In this document: in pieces, positions 1 through 10,863 of the stretch
How the letters are laid out: the number at the start of each line of letters is the position of its first letter
Position numbering within the stretch: position 1 is the first letter of the stretch
Origin: Margaritifera margaritifera
Lineage: Eukaryota > Mollusca > Bivalvia > Unionida > Margaritiferidae
Assembly (NCBI GenBank): GCA_029931535.1
Contig: JAQPZY010001094.1
Span: 310,001-374,000, forward strand
Reading direction: 5' to 3'
Length of the DNA: 64,000 bases
The notes under the pieces: model-generated
What the model saw: only the letters and a program-made list of their open reading frames with translations
Told to the model about the DNA's origin: nothing
Databases searched by the model: none
Position numbers and translations under genes: made by a program

Positions 1-99
1 GAAATTACAATCGCTGCTTCAATAACATAATTCACCACAAGGATCTGTTCTTAGAAGGATTAGGTCGCGGTGCAGTGTTAAACGGCATGTTCGTTACTT

Positions 100-1100
100 C
101 TACTTCTTTTTATCGCCGATGACTTGTGAAACTGCAATCCAAAAATCGAAATTTGCAGGATATCTTTTCCAATGGACTTTAACTTCATGGATACGATGTT
201 TTCCTACTTTACATGTCCTTTGATCGAACATGCTGTTGATATCGTACACGACATTGCCTTTTTTTGTTACTCGTTGTAACTCAGGCAAGTAAAACGTTCG
301 TTTTAATACTTCTCTGTTCATATCTTCCAGTTTATAGACAGGTTGGTCACGTCCAGGCACTAGTCCTGTGACACGAAACAATTCTTTTGTCAAGTTGGGT
401 AAATTGTCTCTGTCAGTGCGTTTTGTGTTTCCAATGCAACCGAATATCCCGCATTTTATAAAATTTCTTTATTTTTTCTTGTCTCCAACGTTCTAAACAA
501 TCTAACACACAGTTACTTGGGAACTCACTTCTTTAGGAGCATATCTGATGCTATGACGGTACGATTGATTGTAAGCGTGGAGCAGATACATTGTTTTAAC
601 GTTCTTTGCGAAATTTCCAAGGCATTGCCTTTTGTTTCAGGATTTTTAATGGTGAAAAAATGAATGTCTTGTTTTTCAATTACTTTTAAAAGCTTGGTTC
701 AGAAATTTGGTGCCTTTGTATTTTGCCATCGTAGAGGATGTCGACCACTTTGTTTTAAGACAATTTGTAAAGCTCGCACTAACTCTTAACTTATTTCAGA
801 AGTCAAAAGAACTACCAAACTATTTATGACTTTGATTGTACGAAGTTACAAGAGAGAGAGACATCGGCTTGCCGTTGATGATCGATTCCTGCTACTTGAG
901 TTTTACTTCTTTTAATTTTCGTCGAATGCTTTTGTGTAACATGTACGTCGATTGTTCTTGTAACAATTGTCGTACATTTTGCAGACGTAGACTTTTGAGT
1001 TTTTTTTGGCTGCACGATACAAATTTTGAATTCCTTCGTAGCCAGATAAGTTACCCAGCTATTAATGTGTTCGTCGACATTAACTTTTTGCGCCAATAAA
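100..1100 (-). pseudogene. Polinton integrase (retroviral-type DDE), degenerate
   Basis: The 3' part is an open 97-codon stretch (393-100) with the C-terminal layout of Polinton integrases: an SH3-like piece with VYKLEDMNREVLKRTFY, then a chromodomain-like end with VHWKRYPANFDFWI. Upstream, across frame changes, come YNQSYRHSIRYAPKEV (about 590-540), a piece near 660 reading IHFFTIKNPETKGN that corresponds to the region before the catalytic glutamate, and GIDHQRQADVS (about 870) at the expected start of the core. Several catalytic positions are not preserved. The enzyme would have inserted linear element DNA into chromosomes. It lies at the end opposite the polymerase, as usual for Polintons. 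Multiple frameshifts make it a pseudogene. Confidence 0.72.
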
Positions 1101-1477
1101 TTCTTGATGTAGGTGTCAACTTGGGTGTTTTAACAGGCTTGGTTTTAAACTCTTCAAAGTCTTCACCTTTCTCTTTCATCCCCGTGGTCATGTCTGTCCT
1201 GGTCTTTGGAGCTGCTGCTGTTTTTTGTTTATCTCCGCTTTTCATTACATTATTGAAATATCTCAGAGTAGGTTTAGCCGTCTCGTCTAAAGCTTTCTGG
1301 TGAAACATTTATAAGGTTTTGTATTAATTTTCCATACCGTTGCAGATTTTTCGTTTCAGATAAATCTGTTAAATATATCAGCGATTGTAATTCTTGTTGT
1401 AAGTGTGACACATGTACGAGATTAGGATTAGGCGGCAAGTGAGGTATCGGTTGTTCATACCAACGGTAGAGTTCCAT
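1051..1477 (-). pseudogene. Small Polinton accessory protein (function unknown)
   Basis: Two overlapping minus-strand frames (1477-1274 and 1308-1051) make one small gene directly upstream of the integrase. The N-terminal part has the pattern LQQELQSLIYLTDLSETKNL followed by a tyrosine- and leucine-containing helix. This resembles a conserved small Polinton protein in which a helix precedes a 'DLSD..K...Y' motif and a lysine-rich tail. The second half is rich in Lys, Thr and Pro, as expected for a basic nucleic-acid-binding or core-type protein. One frame shift near 1290 separates the halves. Function is not established; the family assignment is from pattern memory and position only. Confidence 0.4.
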
Positions 1478-1648
1478 CCACCGTTGGTAAGGAAATAAAG
1501 TTAATTTCCATCCTTCTATAAGATCCAGTTGTACAGGTGTAATGTCCCTCCAGAAAGGTATGTCCTTTTTAAGCTCACCTTGACACTTCTGCTAAAAGAA
1601 GTCCAGCAATTGATCCTTACAAGGGAGCAGCAACATTTACCAACAGAC

Positions 1649-1918
1649 CTATCGGAATGTGAAGAAATACTCCTTGTTAACGAATACTTGTTTTTGACTT
1701 ACTGGAATTTTCTTTTTCGCCATTCGGTGTTTCTGTATCTTGGTCAAATTAACTGTTCCGTTCAAGACGTTCAAACTACATTCACACACCGTATCGATGA
1801 TTGCGTTAAAAGCCTTTTGAATTATTTGTTTTTGCATAGGGGCAATGGCTGTAAGTACCGACAGGATATCCCAATTTTTAGCAAAATTAGAAGGGGCACC
1901 AGGTTTTTTTCTTCTTGA
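1649..1918 (-). pseudogene. Small Polinton protein with a 'CxCxLNVLNG'-type motif
   Basis: Reading from a methionine near 1918, the frame has a short basic N-terminus (SSRRKKPGAPSNF), then a helical stretch containing ILSVLTAIAPMQKQIIQKAF and CECSLNVLNGTVNL, then a basic tail rich in Lys and Gln. This layout matches a small conserved protein I associate with Polintons and related adintovirus-like genomes, thought to be a virion or core component. The frame is open for about 90 codons, among the better preserved pieces of relic A. An open extension on the same strand up to 2104 is Arg/Lys-rich and may be a separate overlapping frame. Function is inferred only from association. Confidence 0.42.
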
Positions 1919-2104
1919 AGACATCTTTGGACGTCGACGATGATGGGAACTTTGAGAGAAAGACATCTTATTCAGAGGAACGCAAGTGAATCCTATCTGA
2001 CACTTCTTCTTATATTCTGGAATTCGTCTCCATGGATTGTCGCGACGTTGTAACAACTTGGGTACAATTGGACGACAAGGCGTTATGCCTGTTCTTTCTT
2101 GCAC

Positions 2105-2600
2105 TTTGTTCTTAGGGGATATCTCCTTTTTGGTTGCAGCAGCAGTCGTAAAAGTAGACGTTGACAGAGAAGTAGAAGTCCTTTTAGAGGTAGGTTTTCA
2201 CTTTTTCATTAGATAGGAAAACATTTGTCCTAAGTCAGGTTTTTGCTGGAGTCATCAGTAGCAAAGGAGGAGAAGGTATAGAAGACGGAAAAGACGAAGG
2301 GAGACGATCACATATCGAGATTTTCGTGAGTATGTGAGCATTTTAGCGGAAGTAACTCTCCTTTTTTGAAAAGGTCTTGTTTTCGTTTTCTTCTTAGGAT
2401 ATGATTCATAGCGTGAACTCAATGACCTCTCTTTTTTTTGGTTTGTCTTTTCGATTTTTTAGTAGGTTTTGCCCTTTTTCTTTGGTACTAGGATCCAATT
2501 GTAAACGCTAACGAAGAATGACACCTCCTAGAGATCCACATCCACTTGGTTTCAAGATAATTTGCTTTCTAGCTTGAGTATCGTTTCCTCTATTGGTAAA
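2105..2600 (-). other. Low-complexity Ser/Thr/Lys-rich coding remnant
   Basis: No long frame survives. Minus-strand translations in all frames give runs rich in Ser, Thr, Lys and Arg (for example KRAKPTKKSKRQTKKRE near 2450), as a decayed basic virion protein would. I cannot name it. Confidence 0.25.
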
Positions 2601-2659
2601 TTGTGTCAAAGCTACTTTATGCTTAACAAAATCAGAAAAGGCTGTGTTTGATAAGGAAT

Positions 2660-3230
2660 GTGAGTAATATCTTGAAGTAAAGTAAACCTTCGTAACACTT
2701 CTTTAGGACTGGCTAATATGAAGGCACTTGTGCATTTATGTCGCGACTGATGGCATAGAGTGCACGAATATATTTGGCAGGAGGATGAGACGAAAAGGAA
2801 GTCATGTTGAATACTGTCTCAAAAGAAAGATGATGTTTTATAGGTTTATTTACATATCCAAAAACGATGAAGGTTCAGCCAAAGTACTCTTAATTTCTTA
2901 GTCAAAACATGAACTTGAGGTTTGTCTCTTGGACTTTTAAACACCACTACATAATGAGCATTGACACTGATCGAAGACGACGAGATGTGTTTTACTAGTC
3001 AGACACGATCCCATCGTCTTTGCGAGGAATCCTTCTACAAATGAAATGGCTTTTCCCTGACTTTCTTTGAGTAACGTGTAAATGATTTGCCACTCTTTGC
3101 AACACCACATGATACGTTGTAGAGAACGATTCAAGAAAAGTGATTTGTGTTCGATCACACGTTTGACAAATTCGGTGTTGCCTGAACCATTTATTCCAGC
3201 AATCAAGATGTTAAAGGGATGGCGAGGATA
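2660..3230 (-). pseudogene. Polinton packaging ATPase (FtsK/HerA type), degenerate
   Basis: The open stretch 3206-2937 begins MIAGINGSGNTEFVKR, which aligns with the Walker A region of the Polinton/NCLDV-type genome-packaging ATPase. The lysine of the P-loop is replaced by Asn (GSGNTE), so nucleotide binding would be lost. It continues with a tryptophan-rich stretch (RIMWCCKEWQIIY) and FVEGF, both typical of this family. After a frame change near 2985 the downstream part reads SVNAHYVVVFKSPRDKPQ, matching the family's conserved C-terminal segment. The protein would pump genome into capsids. The broken P-loop and frameshift mark it as inactive. Confidence 0.72.
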
Positions 3231-3419
3231 CAGTGCCTCCCAACTTGGCGATCTGACCTTTCGTCAATCACTTTGAGAACGGAAAATGAAAGCATAACTT
3301 TCAAAATGGTTAGGAAAATTCGGAGACAATCACAAAAAAAACACGGGCTATTTCTACATGAATCATTGTACAAGAAAAATATTCATATTTAAAAACGTCC
3401 ATGCTTTGTTTGGTTGATC

Positions 3420-3860
3420 AGTCACACGCGTCTTTGACATAGTCAGCGACCTCTAATTTCCGAGCGTCGAATACAAGACTCTTCCAGTCACGTACATCGT
3501 TCTAGTCGCAAATCTGTTGGTATATCCAACTACGCTTACATAGTTCTTGGTAAGTATAAAGAGTAGTTCTTATGCACGCATGAGTAGACAAATCGTATTT
3601 ATCACTAATCGCAGCACTTTTAACACAGTAAGTTTTTCGTGCACATAACGTTTGGCTGTCATGTTTTTGCATGAACTGGTGATACATGTTCCACAGAAGA
3701 TCAAGTGGTAAACGAAACCCAAGAAATTCAGTCACTAACACACACAAGACACATCGTCCCCAATTCAAAGGATTCGTATCATCTTGTGGAATGAGTTATT
3801 TTAACAGTAGTTAGTAATCCACTAAGTCTTGAATAGGTTTATTAACTTCTTCTCATGGAA
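3420..3860 (-). pseudogene. Accessory gene copy 1, with NWGR motif (possibly Bcl-2-like)
   Basis: An 88-codon frame (3768-3502) starts NWGRCVLCVLVTEFLGF and is preceded by an interrupted helical stretch. The NWGR tetrapeptide followed by a hydrophobic helix recalls the BH1 motif of Bcl-2 family proteins, which some adintovirus-like genomes are known to carry, but the rest is too decayed to confirm. The 3' tail (3500-3423), in another frame, reads RDWKSLVFDARKLEVADYV and then a stop. A second related copy lies at 3900-4250. The tail region also recurs in relic C at 49.65-49.77 kb, so this is a genuine gene of the Polinton lineage. It could equally be an unrelated Polinton gene. Confidence 0.33.
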
Positions 3861-3899
3861 TTCGATGCAACACAGATTGTAGAAGTCGTGGCATCGTGA

Positions 3900-4250
3900 G
3901 TTTTATAAGGTGTTAGCAGTTAATATATCCTCAATTGGTTCTTCCAAACTGTCCATTCAGGCTACTGTCTTTCTCGAATAGATATTCATACATTTGCCAA
4001 ACGGAATCTGTTTCTAGTCATATCCGAGAAATTCAGTCATTAACTTATCCACCACACGTCGCGAAAGAGTCTTGTTTTGAAGAAACAATTTTAAACTTGT
4101 TTTTTTGTGATCCTATAAGTCTTGAAGTTTTTCCTGGAATTCCTCAAATGACATTCTGTGTATCACTCCAACATTGTAGATATATGTCGTGGCATCCAAC
4201 GTCTTACAAGATGCGGGTAGATAATCAACGTAGGACCATTTAAACACTTT
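3900..4250 (-). pseudogene. Accessory gene copy 2, tandem paralogue of 3420-3860
   Basis: This stretch repeats features of the preceding gene at both DNA and protein level. It has the TEFLG segment (near 4040), the same downstream cysteine/tyrosine-containing helix, and an upstream segment in which a 'gtcgtggcatc' DNA string is shared (about 3888 and 4187). Stops interrupt it repeatedly. A tandem duplication followed by independent decay is the simplest reading. Function is unknown, as for copy 1. Confidence 0.3.
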
Positions 4251-4404
4251 TAAAGTAATCAGCCTTCTTATAGCTTTTATATACCAGTAAACGCGTTTTC
4301 GTAGCTCCAAAGGTACACTACGAATCCTCTCCTCTTTTATATTATCAATGAGGATTATAATCTTCACTGACCAATGGAAGGTAGTGACAGCACGGAGATC
4401 ATCT

Positions 4405-4551
4405 GGCATGTTTCAAGGTAAGCTGTATCTTTATACTCCCATTCGTGAAGTTTCACCCTAGAACAACTCAAACACTGTAACTGGTTTCCATGACCGAAGT
4501 AGACAAATCCTGCTTTCGTTAAAGATTTGGGAGTGGATCCAAATAGTTAGG
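4405..4551 (-). pseudogene. BIR-like (inhibitor-of-apoptosis) domain remnant
   Basis: One minus-strand frame reads KSLTKAGFVYFGHGNQLQC, then LSC, then a stretch with HEWEYKDTAYLETC. The order Gly-aromatic-x-x-G, Cys-x2-Cys, Trp, Asp, terminal Cys is that of a baculoviral IAP repeat. The usual zinc-binding His near the end is replaced, and there is an in-frame stop just upstream of this segment. BIR proteins block caspases; large DNA viruses carry them to keep infected cells alive. Finding one inside a Polinton relic suggests the ancestral element had an anti-apoptotic gene. Only about 45 residues are visible. No RING domain was seen. Confidence 0.52.
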
Positions 4552-4575
4552 CCATTTCCATTTCAATATCTTGAA

Positions 4576-4860
4576 TCAACTGACAACATTACAATAGCTT
4601 GGCAAAGCCACAGGAAATGTGTATTCGTTTTTGCTTTCGTAATTATCAATGAGCTTGAAGTAACCACATTGGTTTGTGAATGCATGGATGACATCTATAG
4701 ATGGGCACACGAACGGCATCACTGTCGATAGTGGAGCGGGAAGGTCGGGCAACATCGATAATGCCACAGGGTATAGCATCACTCTTTTCACATGGCACAG
4801 CATTGCACTAAATTTCATTGAACTTGGAGCCAGAGGGTATAGTAGATAGTTTAAGTGCAA
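4576..4860 (-). other. Open frame of 94 codons between BIR remnant and polymerase
   Basis: An uninterrupted minus-strand frame with Pro- and Leu-rich N-terminus (LLYPLAPSSMKF) and a C-terminal half with FTNQCGYFKLIDNYESKN. I do not recognise it. It may be the 5' part of the BIR-containing gene in a different frame, or a chance open frame. Confidence 0.2.
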
Positions 4861-4925
4861 TTCAGCTTTCGCGGTGATCGTATATACTCAAAATGATCTA
4901 TCTGTGTGTTTCTTTGATATTTTGT

Positions 4926-7860
4926 TTATACTGCAAAGCAGTACTCGTACGATACCGTATTGTGATAAGGAAGTCGAACTCGTTTCTCGTAGACGATCTG
5001 ATACACTTTTTTCAAGGATCGACTGACTTTTTTATGATCTGACAAACCTACAATCTTGTGATGATCGACCGGTTTGACACGAAAGTCTTGAACTTGATCA
5101 GACTTTAAGGCTTCTGTCAATACATGAACATTCACCACTTGACTCGAACGATAGTTCAGCGTGAGTCTTTTTACTTTACATTTGGTATGAAGTTGTCCTT
5201 TCTTGTCTCGGTACTGATGGCTGTAAGTTTTTGATCCACCACTGGCGAAAGTCAAAATAGTCTCTTCGGGATATTCTTCGGTCCATACTCAGAAACGTCC
5301 GTTTTTGATGTGTGGGTGAAAGCCTCCAGGACGATCGATGTACATGTAACTATTGCTGTCAAAGTTAAGGACGCGGTCTCCAAAAGGTTCCGACACCGAA
5401 GACGATTTTCGCATTGGTTGTCACGTAAACAGCAATGATGGCGTTGCCAAACTCGTTGGTGCAACAAACGCTATGACCTCTTCGTGATTCCCCAAATCAG
5501 ATTTTAGCGTATGATTTCCAAGTGTTCAGTGAGTTTTCTTGTATCGGTTGATAAGCTGAATGTATTGACTTGGATATACCAAGTATTCGGTGTAAGGCAG
5601 TATCGGACCTTGAGTCAGTTTTTCCCATAAACAATTCAGCAAGTTTGGTAGTTTAACTCTTTCATAGCGAACCCTGTTAAAGAATTTTTCGGTTCTCGGC
5701 AAGGATAACAGGCTATAAACATCGCTAAAGTTCGTACGCGATCTGTGGGTTTTCTAAATTTCAACCATTCACAGAATAAATCCAATCTTCTTTTCTCCAC
5801 CTCCGTTTTTAGCATGTTGTATCCTTTGAGGTAGAATGATGGTTAGTTTGTTCTCGGGCATGAACAAATTCGGTACACTAATCCACACACTTTGACAATG
5901 GTAGAAACTTCCTTCACGGGATCGATACCTCCGTGTTCCAGAATTAACTGTCAAAATGTTCCATGAGAACGTCGTAGAATGTCCACATCAGATCGATAAT
6001 AGTTCAGAGTTTCTTCTTAAAATTCAAAAGGGTCTGAAGAGTGGGCTTGGTACCAAGCATAGAAAGCTTCTAGTTGTTATGCTGTCTTACCATGGGGATT
6101 GTAGTAACGAGCTTCAGACAAATGCGAGAGCACGACGTTTTGAATTGCTTCGGTCTTGAAACAGTGTGGACAATATCCTTTAGTCATTTCCGTCATTCCA
6201 AACGTGTTATGTATTCTGGTCAATGGAATAGCCAAATAGCTCATGGACTTTTTAAATTGTACGTTTCCCACTTTCATGTAATTGATTTTGGTTCCATTCA
6301 TGGTCTCTTGTTGAAATTCGGTTCCTTGTTCTGAAATATATTTAAAAAGAAATTGTCCGTTGTTACCAGAGAAAGTGTGAGCAAAGACTGCAGGGTATTA
6401 ATAATAGTTCCCGTAACGACACAACTCCTCGTTCCGGATGTCGTCTATGGAATATAAACCCACTCAGCCATATCATAAAGAGTATGGGGGTCACACATAT
6501 CTTTTCACGTCTCCCATGGAATCACACTACAGTTTAGACAGTGAGGACATTCAGGTTCCGAATACTGGCGTGGGTAGCACGATAAGCGACACAAAAGTTA
6601 GGAATGTGAATCCCAGTCTATTGAGAAGAGTGAAAGTAAAAAAAGATAAAGCCTTCACGATGGTACCGTATTTTTTCCATGTTCTGGTCATTCAACAATT
6701 TCTTGAGTGCGTTATTATGTCTTTGAATATAACGCTGATAATCTAACTCGACGACTTGGCCACAAATACAACATCGATTATTTTCTGGATAAACGTTTGA
6801 CTTTTTGTTATTGGTACAAACATTCTGTCCACAGTTGTAGCACACTTTTAGTTATTCACAATATCTTTTTATTGTTGCAATTGTTTCATGCGATGTCGCT
6901 CGTAACATGATGTTCGTCTGCAAGTAGAGCATAGAATCATTTCTTGTCTTTCATGAACACATTATCTACACGTCATCTCTCTCTACAATAAATATGTTGA
7001 TCCCGATTGTTAAGTCATTTTAGTCATATTTGTCTCACAACAGTATTTGCATTCGAAGAAATCATTTTATACTCGTAATAGCATGAACATGATTTTAGTG
7101 ATAATATAAGTGAATGTAATCGCAGCCAGGAAAATAATGTCCTCGAAACAGGAAATCTCCACGATCGACTTGAGGGTAAATTTTCAATGTATAATGAGGG
7201 CCAAACACATCTAGAAATTTCTGCATTTCAGGAACTCCAGACAAGGTCTGTTTTTAAATTCCTTTTTGTTCCAAAATGATTTCTTCTCTTCGTTGTTTGG
7301 TTCTGTCCAATTGTCTAATGCTTGACATAATTGTTTCCATTCCGGTGTATTTATTTTCTCTGCATGAAATCAAGATACCATGATGGCGCCGTCTAAACAC
7401 ATCTGAACTTGGTCGTTGCTAATCTGGATGATACTCGTTTTGGTAGTCGTGAGCTGATTCATTGATAAAACTTTGCGTTTTCCGCTGCCTGAAGGTGGCG
7501 ATACGTGTGTCATATGAAGGATAACTTTCACATGGGTCATATTTATCATTGGATTGCTGCACGTGTTTGTTCAAGATTTTGGAAGAGTTTAATTTCGTAG
7601 GTGTACTACATTTGATCCAAACAGGAGGTTTCAAACTATCGTACGTGATGGACAGTGGCAAACAATCTTGATCTTTAGTTTGGTACTGTCGTTTCAACTC
7701 TTCTAACATAGATTCCAATAAGTCTGTAATGAAGACAGATGTTTTCTTTGATTGGACTTGAGACTCGAACTCTTTATATTTAAGTGTAAGCGGTTGTTCT
7801 GAATTTTCTGGAATTACTCAGGGGCTACCAAACAACTTTTATTTCTTGGCCAATCATGAC
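4926..7860 (-). pseudogene. Polinton family-B DNA polymerase, degenerate
   Basis: Pieces in successive minus-strand frames follow the order of the protein-primed polymerase of Polintons. The N-terminal segment (7718-7419) has SLKPPVWIKCSTPTKLNSSK. A cysteine-rich segment follows (6845-6618), then an exonuclease-region piece near 6600. The conserved INYMKVGNVQFKKSMSYLA lies at 6301-6077, and DVDILRR near 6000. The palm piece NCLWEKLTQGP (about 5630) corresponds to the usual N-S-x-W-G-K-F motif. The DTDS catalytic motif appears as DSNS near 5360, so a catalytic Asp is lost. The C-terminal FASGGSKTYSHQYR lies at 5250-5200. The protein would have replicated the element with a terminal-protein primer. 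At least six frame changes and several stops are present. Confidence 0.8.
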
Positions 7861-8085
7861 ACTCTCGGTTTTAGGTTCGAGAAGGAGGTGAATGGTATTG
7901 GGCAGGGATCCATCTCATGTCCTCTTCAAAAATCGCTAGGGTGAACTTCTGTCAACACTTCTCTCAGTGTATCTGGCGACACACAACGTCATCATCGGTG
8001 GGCCTCTGGTTTCTTCTTGGAAAGGTGTAAACTTTTCGCGACATTGGACGATTTAAGTGTGATTTGATTAGAGTACACTCTATTG

Positions 8086-8088
<3 letters not shown>

Positions 8089-8163
<75 letters not shown>
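8089..8163. repeat. (TA)n microsatellite
   Basis: About 75 bp of pure TA dinucleotide. It sits inside the region shared between relic A and relic C (7.8-8.35 kb), so it expanded after the relic inserted. Confidence 0.95.
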
Positions 8164-8166
<3 letters not shown>

Positions 8167-8439
8167 ACTCTACCTAAGAGAAAACCCTGGTTCAGTTTCA
8201 ATTTGTGAAGATGGAAGTGTCACAACAGACCAAACGTCTGTTGAGAGATTTGCAGATAGTTATTTGAAAATATACTTACAACCAGACTTATGGAGAAACT
8301 CCAGACTATTCCTCCGGATATAAAAGTCAAGATTCCCGTTATATCTGTCAGATGAATATATATGTGTAATGAACATAATTGCTTTAAGTTTTCTGTAGTT
8401 GATGGCACACAGTCTTCACTTATCCAGTATTGAAAGGTC

Positions 8440-9395
8440 CTTCTGCAAGAAGGTTTTTTGTCAAATTTGATTAAATTCTTTTGAGGACGTTTCTTTCATA
8501 TATCGTTTCAATATGTAATAATTGCTTCCATATTGTGTGGCAGATCTACATTATTTGTATAAATGTATCAGGTATTTGTGCTAGAATGCTCTGTTTTCAA
8601 GCTTGATCTTACTTTAAATAAGTCGTCTAAAGAGTTTTTTTTTTATTTTTAATAACGGCGGCCATAGTTAAATTTTAGATCTGTATCAGTTGTACAAATT
8701 TAGAAGCCTTCAATGCCCGTATGCTTTCTGTCAAACTTGGTAGAACTCTATTCAGACATTTGCAATAACAATGGCTATACTTTTTAGTGCCACAGTGTCA
8801 TTTGTATAAATTCGAAATCTCTTTATTCTTAGATGCTATTTGTCAAATATTGGCTAAAGTTTTTTAGCGATTTTGAAGAACAGGATGTTTAAAGGTTTTT
8901 CTATTTTTAGAATCATGGGCCATATTTGATGACTGATCAGCATCATGTATACAAATTTGAAAGGATTTTATGTCATGAAGCTTTCTGTAAAGTTTGGTCA
9001 AATTCTATCCTGCCGTTTTAGAGAAGAAGTCGTGTAAGAGTTTTTGGTTTTAGTTCTGCTAACAGCAGGGTTTTTTTCTGCTGATGGTAACAGTGGACAT
9101 ATTTGAAGGCAAATCTGCATGATTTCTATCAATTTGAAAAGTCTTTTGTCAGGATGCCTTCTGTTAAATTTGATCTTATACTGCTCAGCGGGTTTTGAAA
9201 AAAAGTCGTTTAAGATCTTTCTTTTGGCGGATTTTCTGTCTTTAAATTTGAAAGCCTTTTATGTCAGGATGTTATCTTCTAAATGTTGTCAAAATTGGTC
9301 ATGTGGTTTTAGAGAAGTTTAAAATAACAATTTTCGACGGAAGCATGACGCATGACACATGATGCCCAATGAACACAGGGTCAAGCCATAAGCTC
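8440..9395 (+). repeat. Degenerate interspersed repeat of bivalve type, several diverged subunits
   Basis: The stretch is built of about five to six diverged units of roughly 150-190 bp. Each carries variants of 'tttgtataaatttgaaagccttttatgtcaggatgctttctgtcaaa', a 'ggtcaaattctatc' segment and 'ttttagagaagaagtcgt'. The last unit ends in a segment with 'gacgcatgacacatgatg' and a weak hairpin before 'gagctaaat'. I associate this arrangement with a very abundant repeat of bivalve genomes. Short plus-strand open frames within it are not genes. Confidence 0.5.
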
Positions 9396-10860
9396 TCTCG
9401 TCTTTATGGGCACTTGAGCTAAATATATGGTGAAATAAAATGACAAAAATCACAATTTGTAGCACCAGAAATAATACAGCGCACCATTTGGAGTTCATAA
9501 AATAGACATCTATTTATTTTATTTGATCTGGTGTCTTGCGGCACAGCAACACCTGAAGGTTAAATTCTACAGAGGCAAGTAGAGTAAAGTGATTTGCGCG
9601 TGGACAGATAACGGTAGCCGATTCGGTTTATTTAGTTTGTTGGATCCGAACCCGTACCCTTCTGATCACGAGTTCAACGTCCTAATGCTTGAAAAATGTA
9701 ACTGACTATTTGTTTGAGTTAGCAAATGAGCAGCAGCAGCAATACCTGGAATTGCTGGTACTGCGATATGTTGTTATTCAAGAGTGCTGGACAAATTAAT
9801 TGCTTTCTTGCTGAACATGGTTACTTGTTATTATTGTTTTTGCTTTTTTCGATCTATGATTCTTTCATTTCCGCCACCATAATACTATATTAAATGTGTT
9901 TGTTGCATGCAAAATTCTACATATCTCTCTAAGTTGGAATTTCGTGTTCCATTTCCTTCACCTGTAATGCTATGTGACGTTTGTAGCAATGTCCAATTAT
10001 AGCTCCTTCAAACTGTACCATTTTAGCAGTAGCACAATTTAAATTACTACTAGATGCCCGCGAAAACTGAGTCTTCAAAGTCTGTATATCCGAATACTGC
10101 TGAAGATGTACTGCTTGTTAATTCATGGTGGGAATACTCTTAATTATTCAGCTGATTATTGTTTAGTTACTTTTTTAAATGGTAATTATTTGTGATTGAG
10201 GGTTTTATGGGTGGTTTAAATTGTACATGGTAAAGATTGTGTCCAGAATAAATGCATAGACTTACTGTGTGACTCCTAGCCATACCTTCTTTGATCGAAA
10301 TTTGAAGTTTAATTGACTTGGTGATTGTATCGGCGTTTATGTGGTTTTCGTTACCTTGGATCGTTAAAATCCTTATTGCAGTTGTTTCACTGCTGTCCAT
10401 GTATTGACAAAATGTTTGCAATCGTGTAGACCAATTCGTCCCTTTTTATATTGCATTTCTCTATCAATTCGTTTGTGAAACAACTTCATATTCTCGATTT
10501 ATATCTCATTTCATTCTTCTTTGTTGTAATATTACCACGTTGAGGCATTGCCTATACTGCAGTCGCCTTATCACATTGTTCCTTTCAATATTATTTTTTA
10601 ACTATGATATGTTTGGACGTGCTTTTGTTAGCTCTTCTAGATGTGTTCGCATGTTCGCTAGTTCGCATGACGGGCATAATTTACCTCTTAACATTTTTAA
10701 TACACTATTTTTATCACATCTCTCACTTTCTGAAAGCTACTTACCAGAATCCTTGGTAGTGTTCTATATGTATTAAGCTAAGTATTTATTATAATAATGT
10801 GTTCTTGTGGCTCCCAACAGTTAAACACTCATCGTATCAATTCCGTTTTACAAGTGCAGA
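9396..10860. other. No gene recognised
   Basis: AT-rich sequence without a frame or motif that I can support on either strand. A small palindromic stretch sits near 9745-9770 (cctggaattgctgg). Open frames at 10167-10421 (minus) and 10540-10776 (plus) lack any recognisable pattern. Confidence 0.4.
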
Positions 10861-10863
10861 CTT

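Larger units (their letters stand above)
1..8400 (-). mobile_element. Polinton/Maverick relic A (degenerate, left end outside window)
   Basis: A run of minus-strand gene remnants that together define a Polinton (Maverick) DNA transposon: retroviral-type integrase (1100-100), a packaging ATPase (3230-2660), family-B DNA polymerase (7860-4926) and small conserved accessory genes between. All reading frames are interrupted by stops and frameshifts, so the copy is dead. No terminal inverted repeat was found. The left end lies before base 1, and the right side runs into a (TA)n tract and then a different repeat at 8440. Relic C at 47952-53505 shares sequence with 3.42-3.6 kb and 6.3-8.35 kb of this copy, which supports the right-hand extent. 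Family assignment rests on the gene combination, which is well established for Polintons. Confidence 0.75.

Noticed and set aside
1529..1918. Plus-strand open frame of 129 codons
   Set aside because: It overlaps the minus-strand LNVLNG-type Polinton gene, and its composition looks like a reversed basic protein.
6438..6746. Plus-strand open frame of 102 codons (and its homologue at 49851-50216)
   Set aside because: Both are shadows of the minus-strand polymerase; the minus-strand frames show polymerase motifs.
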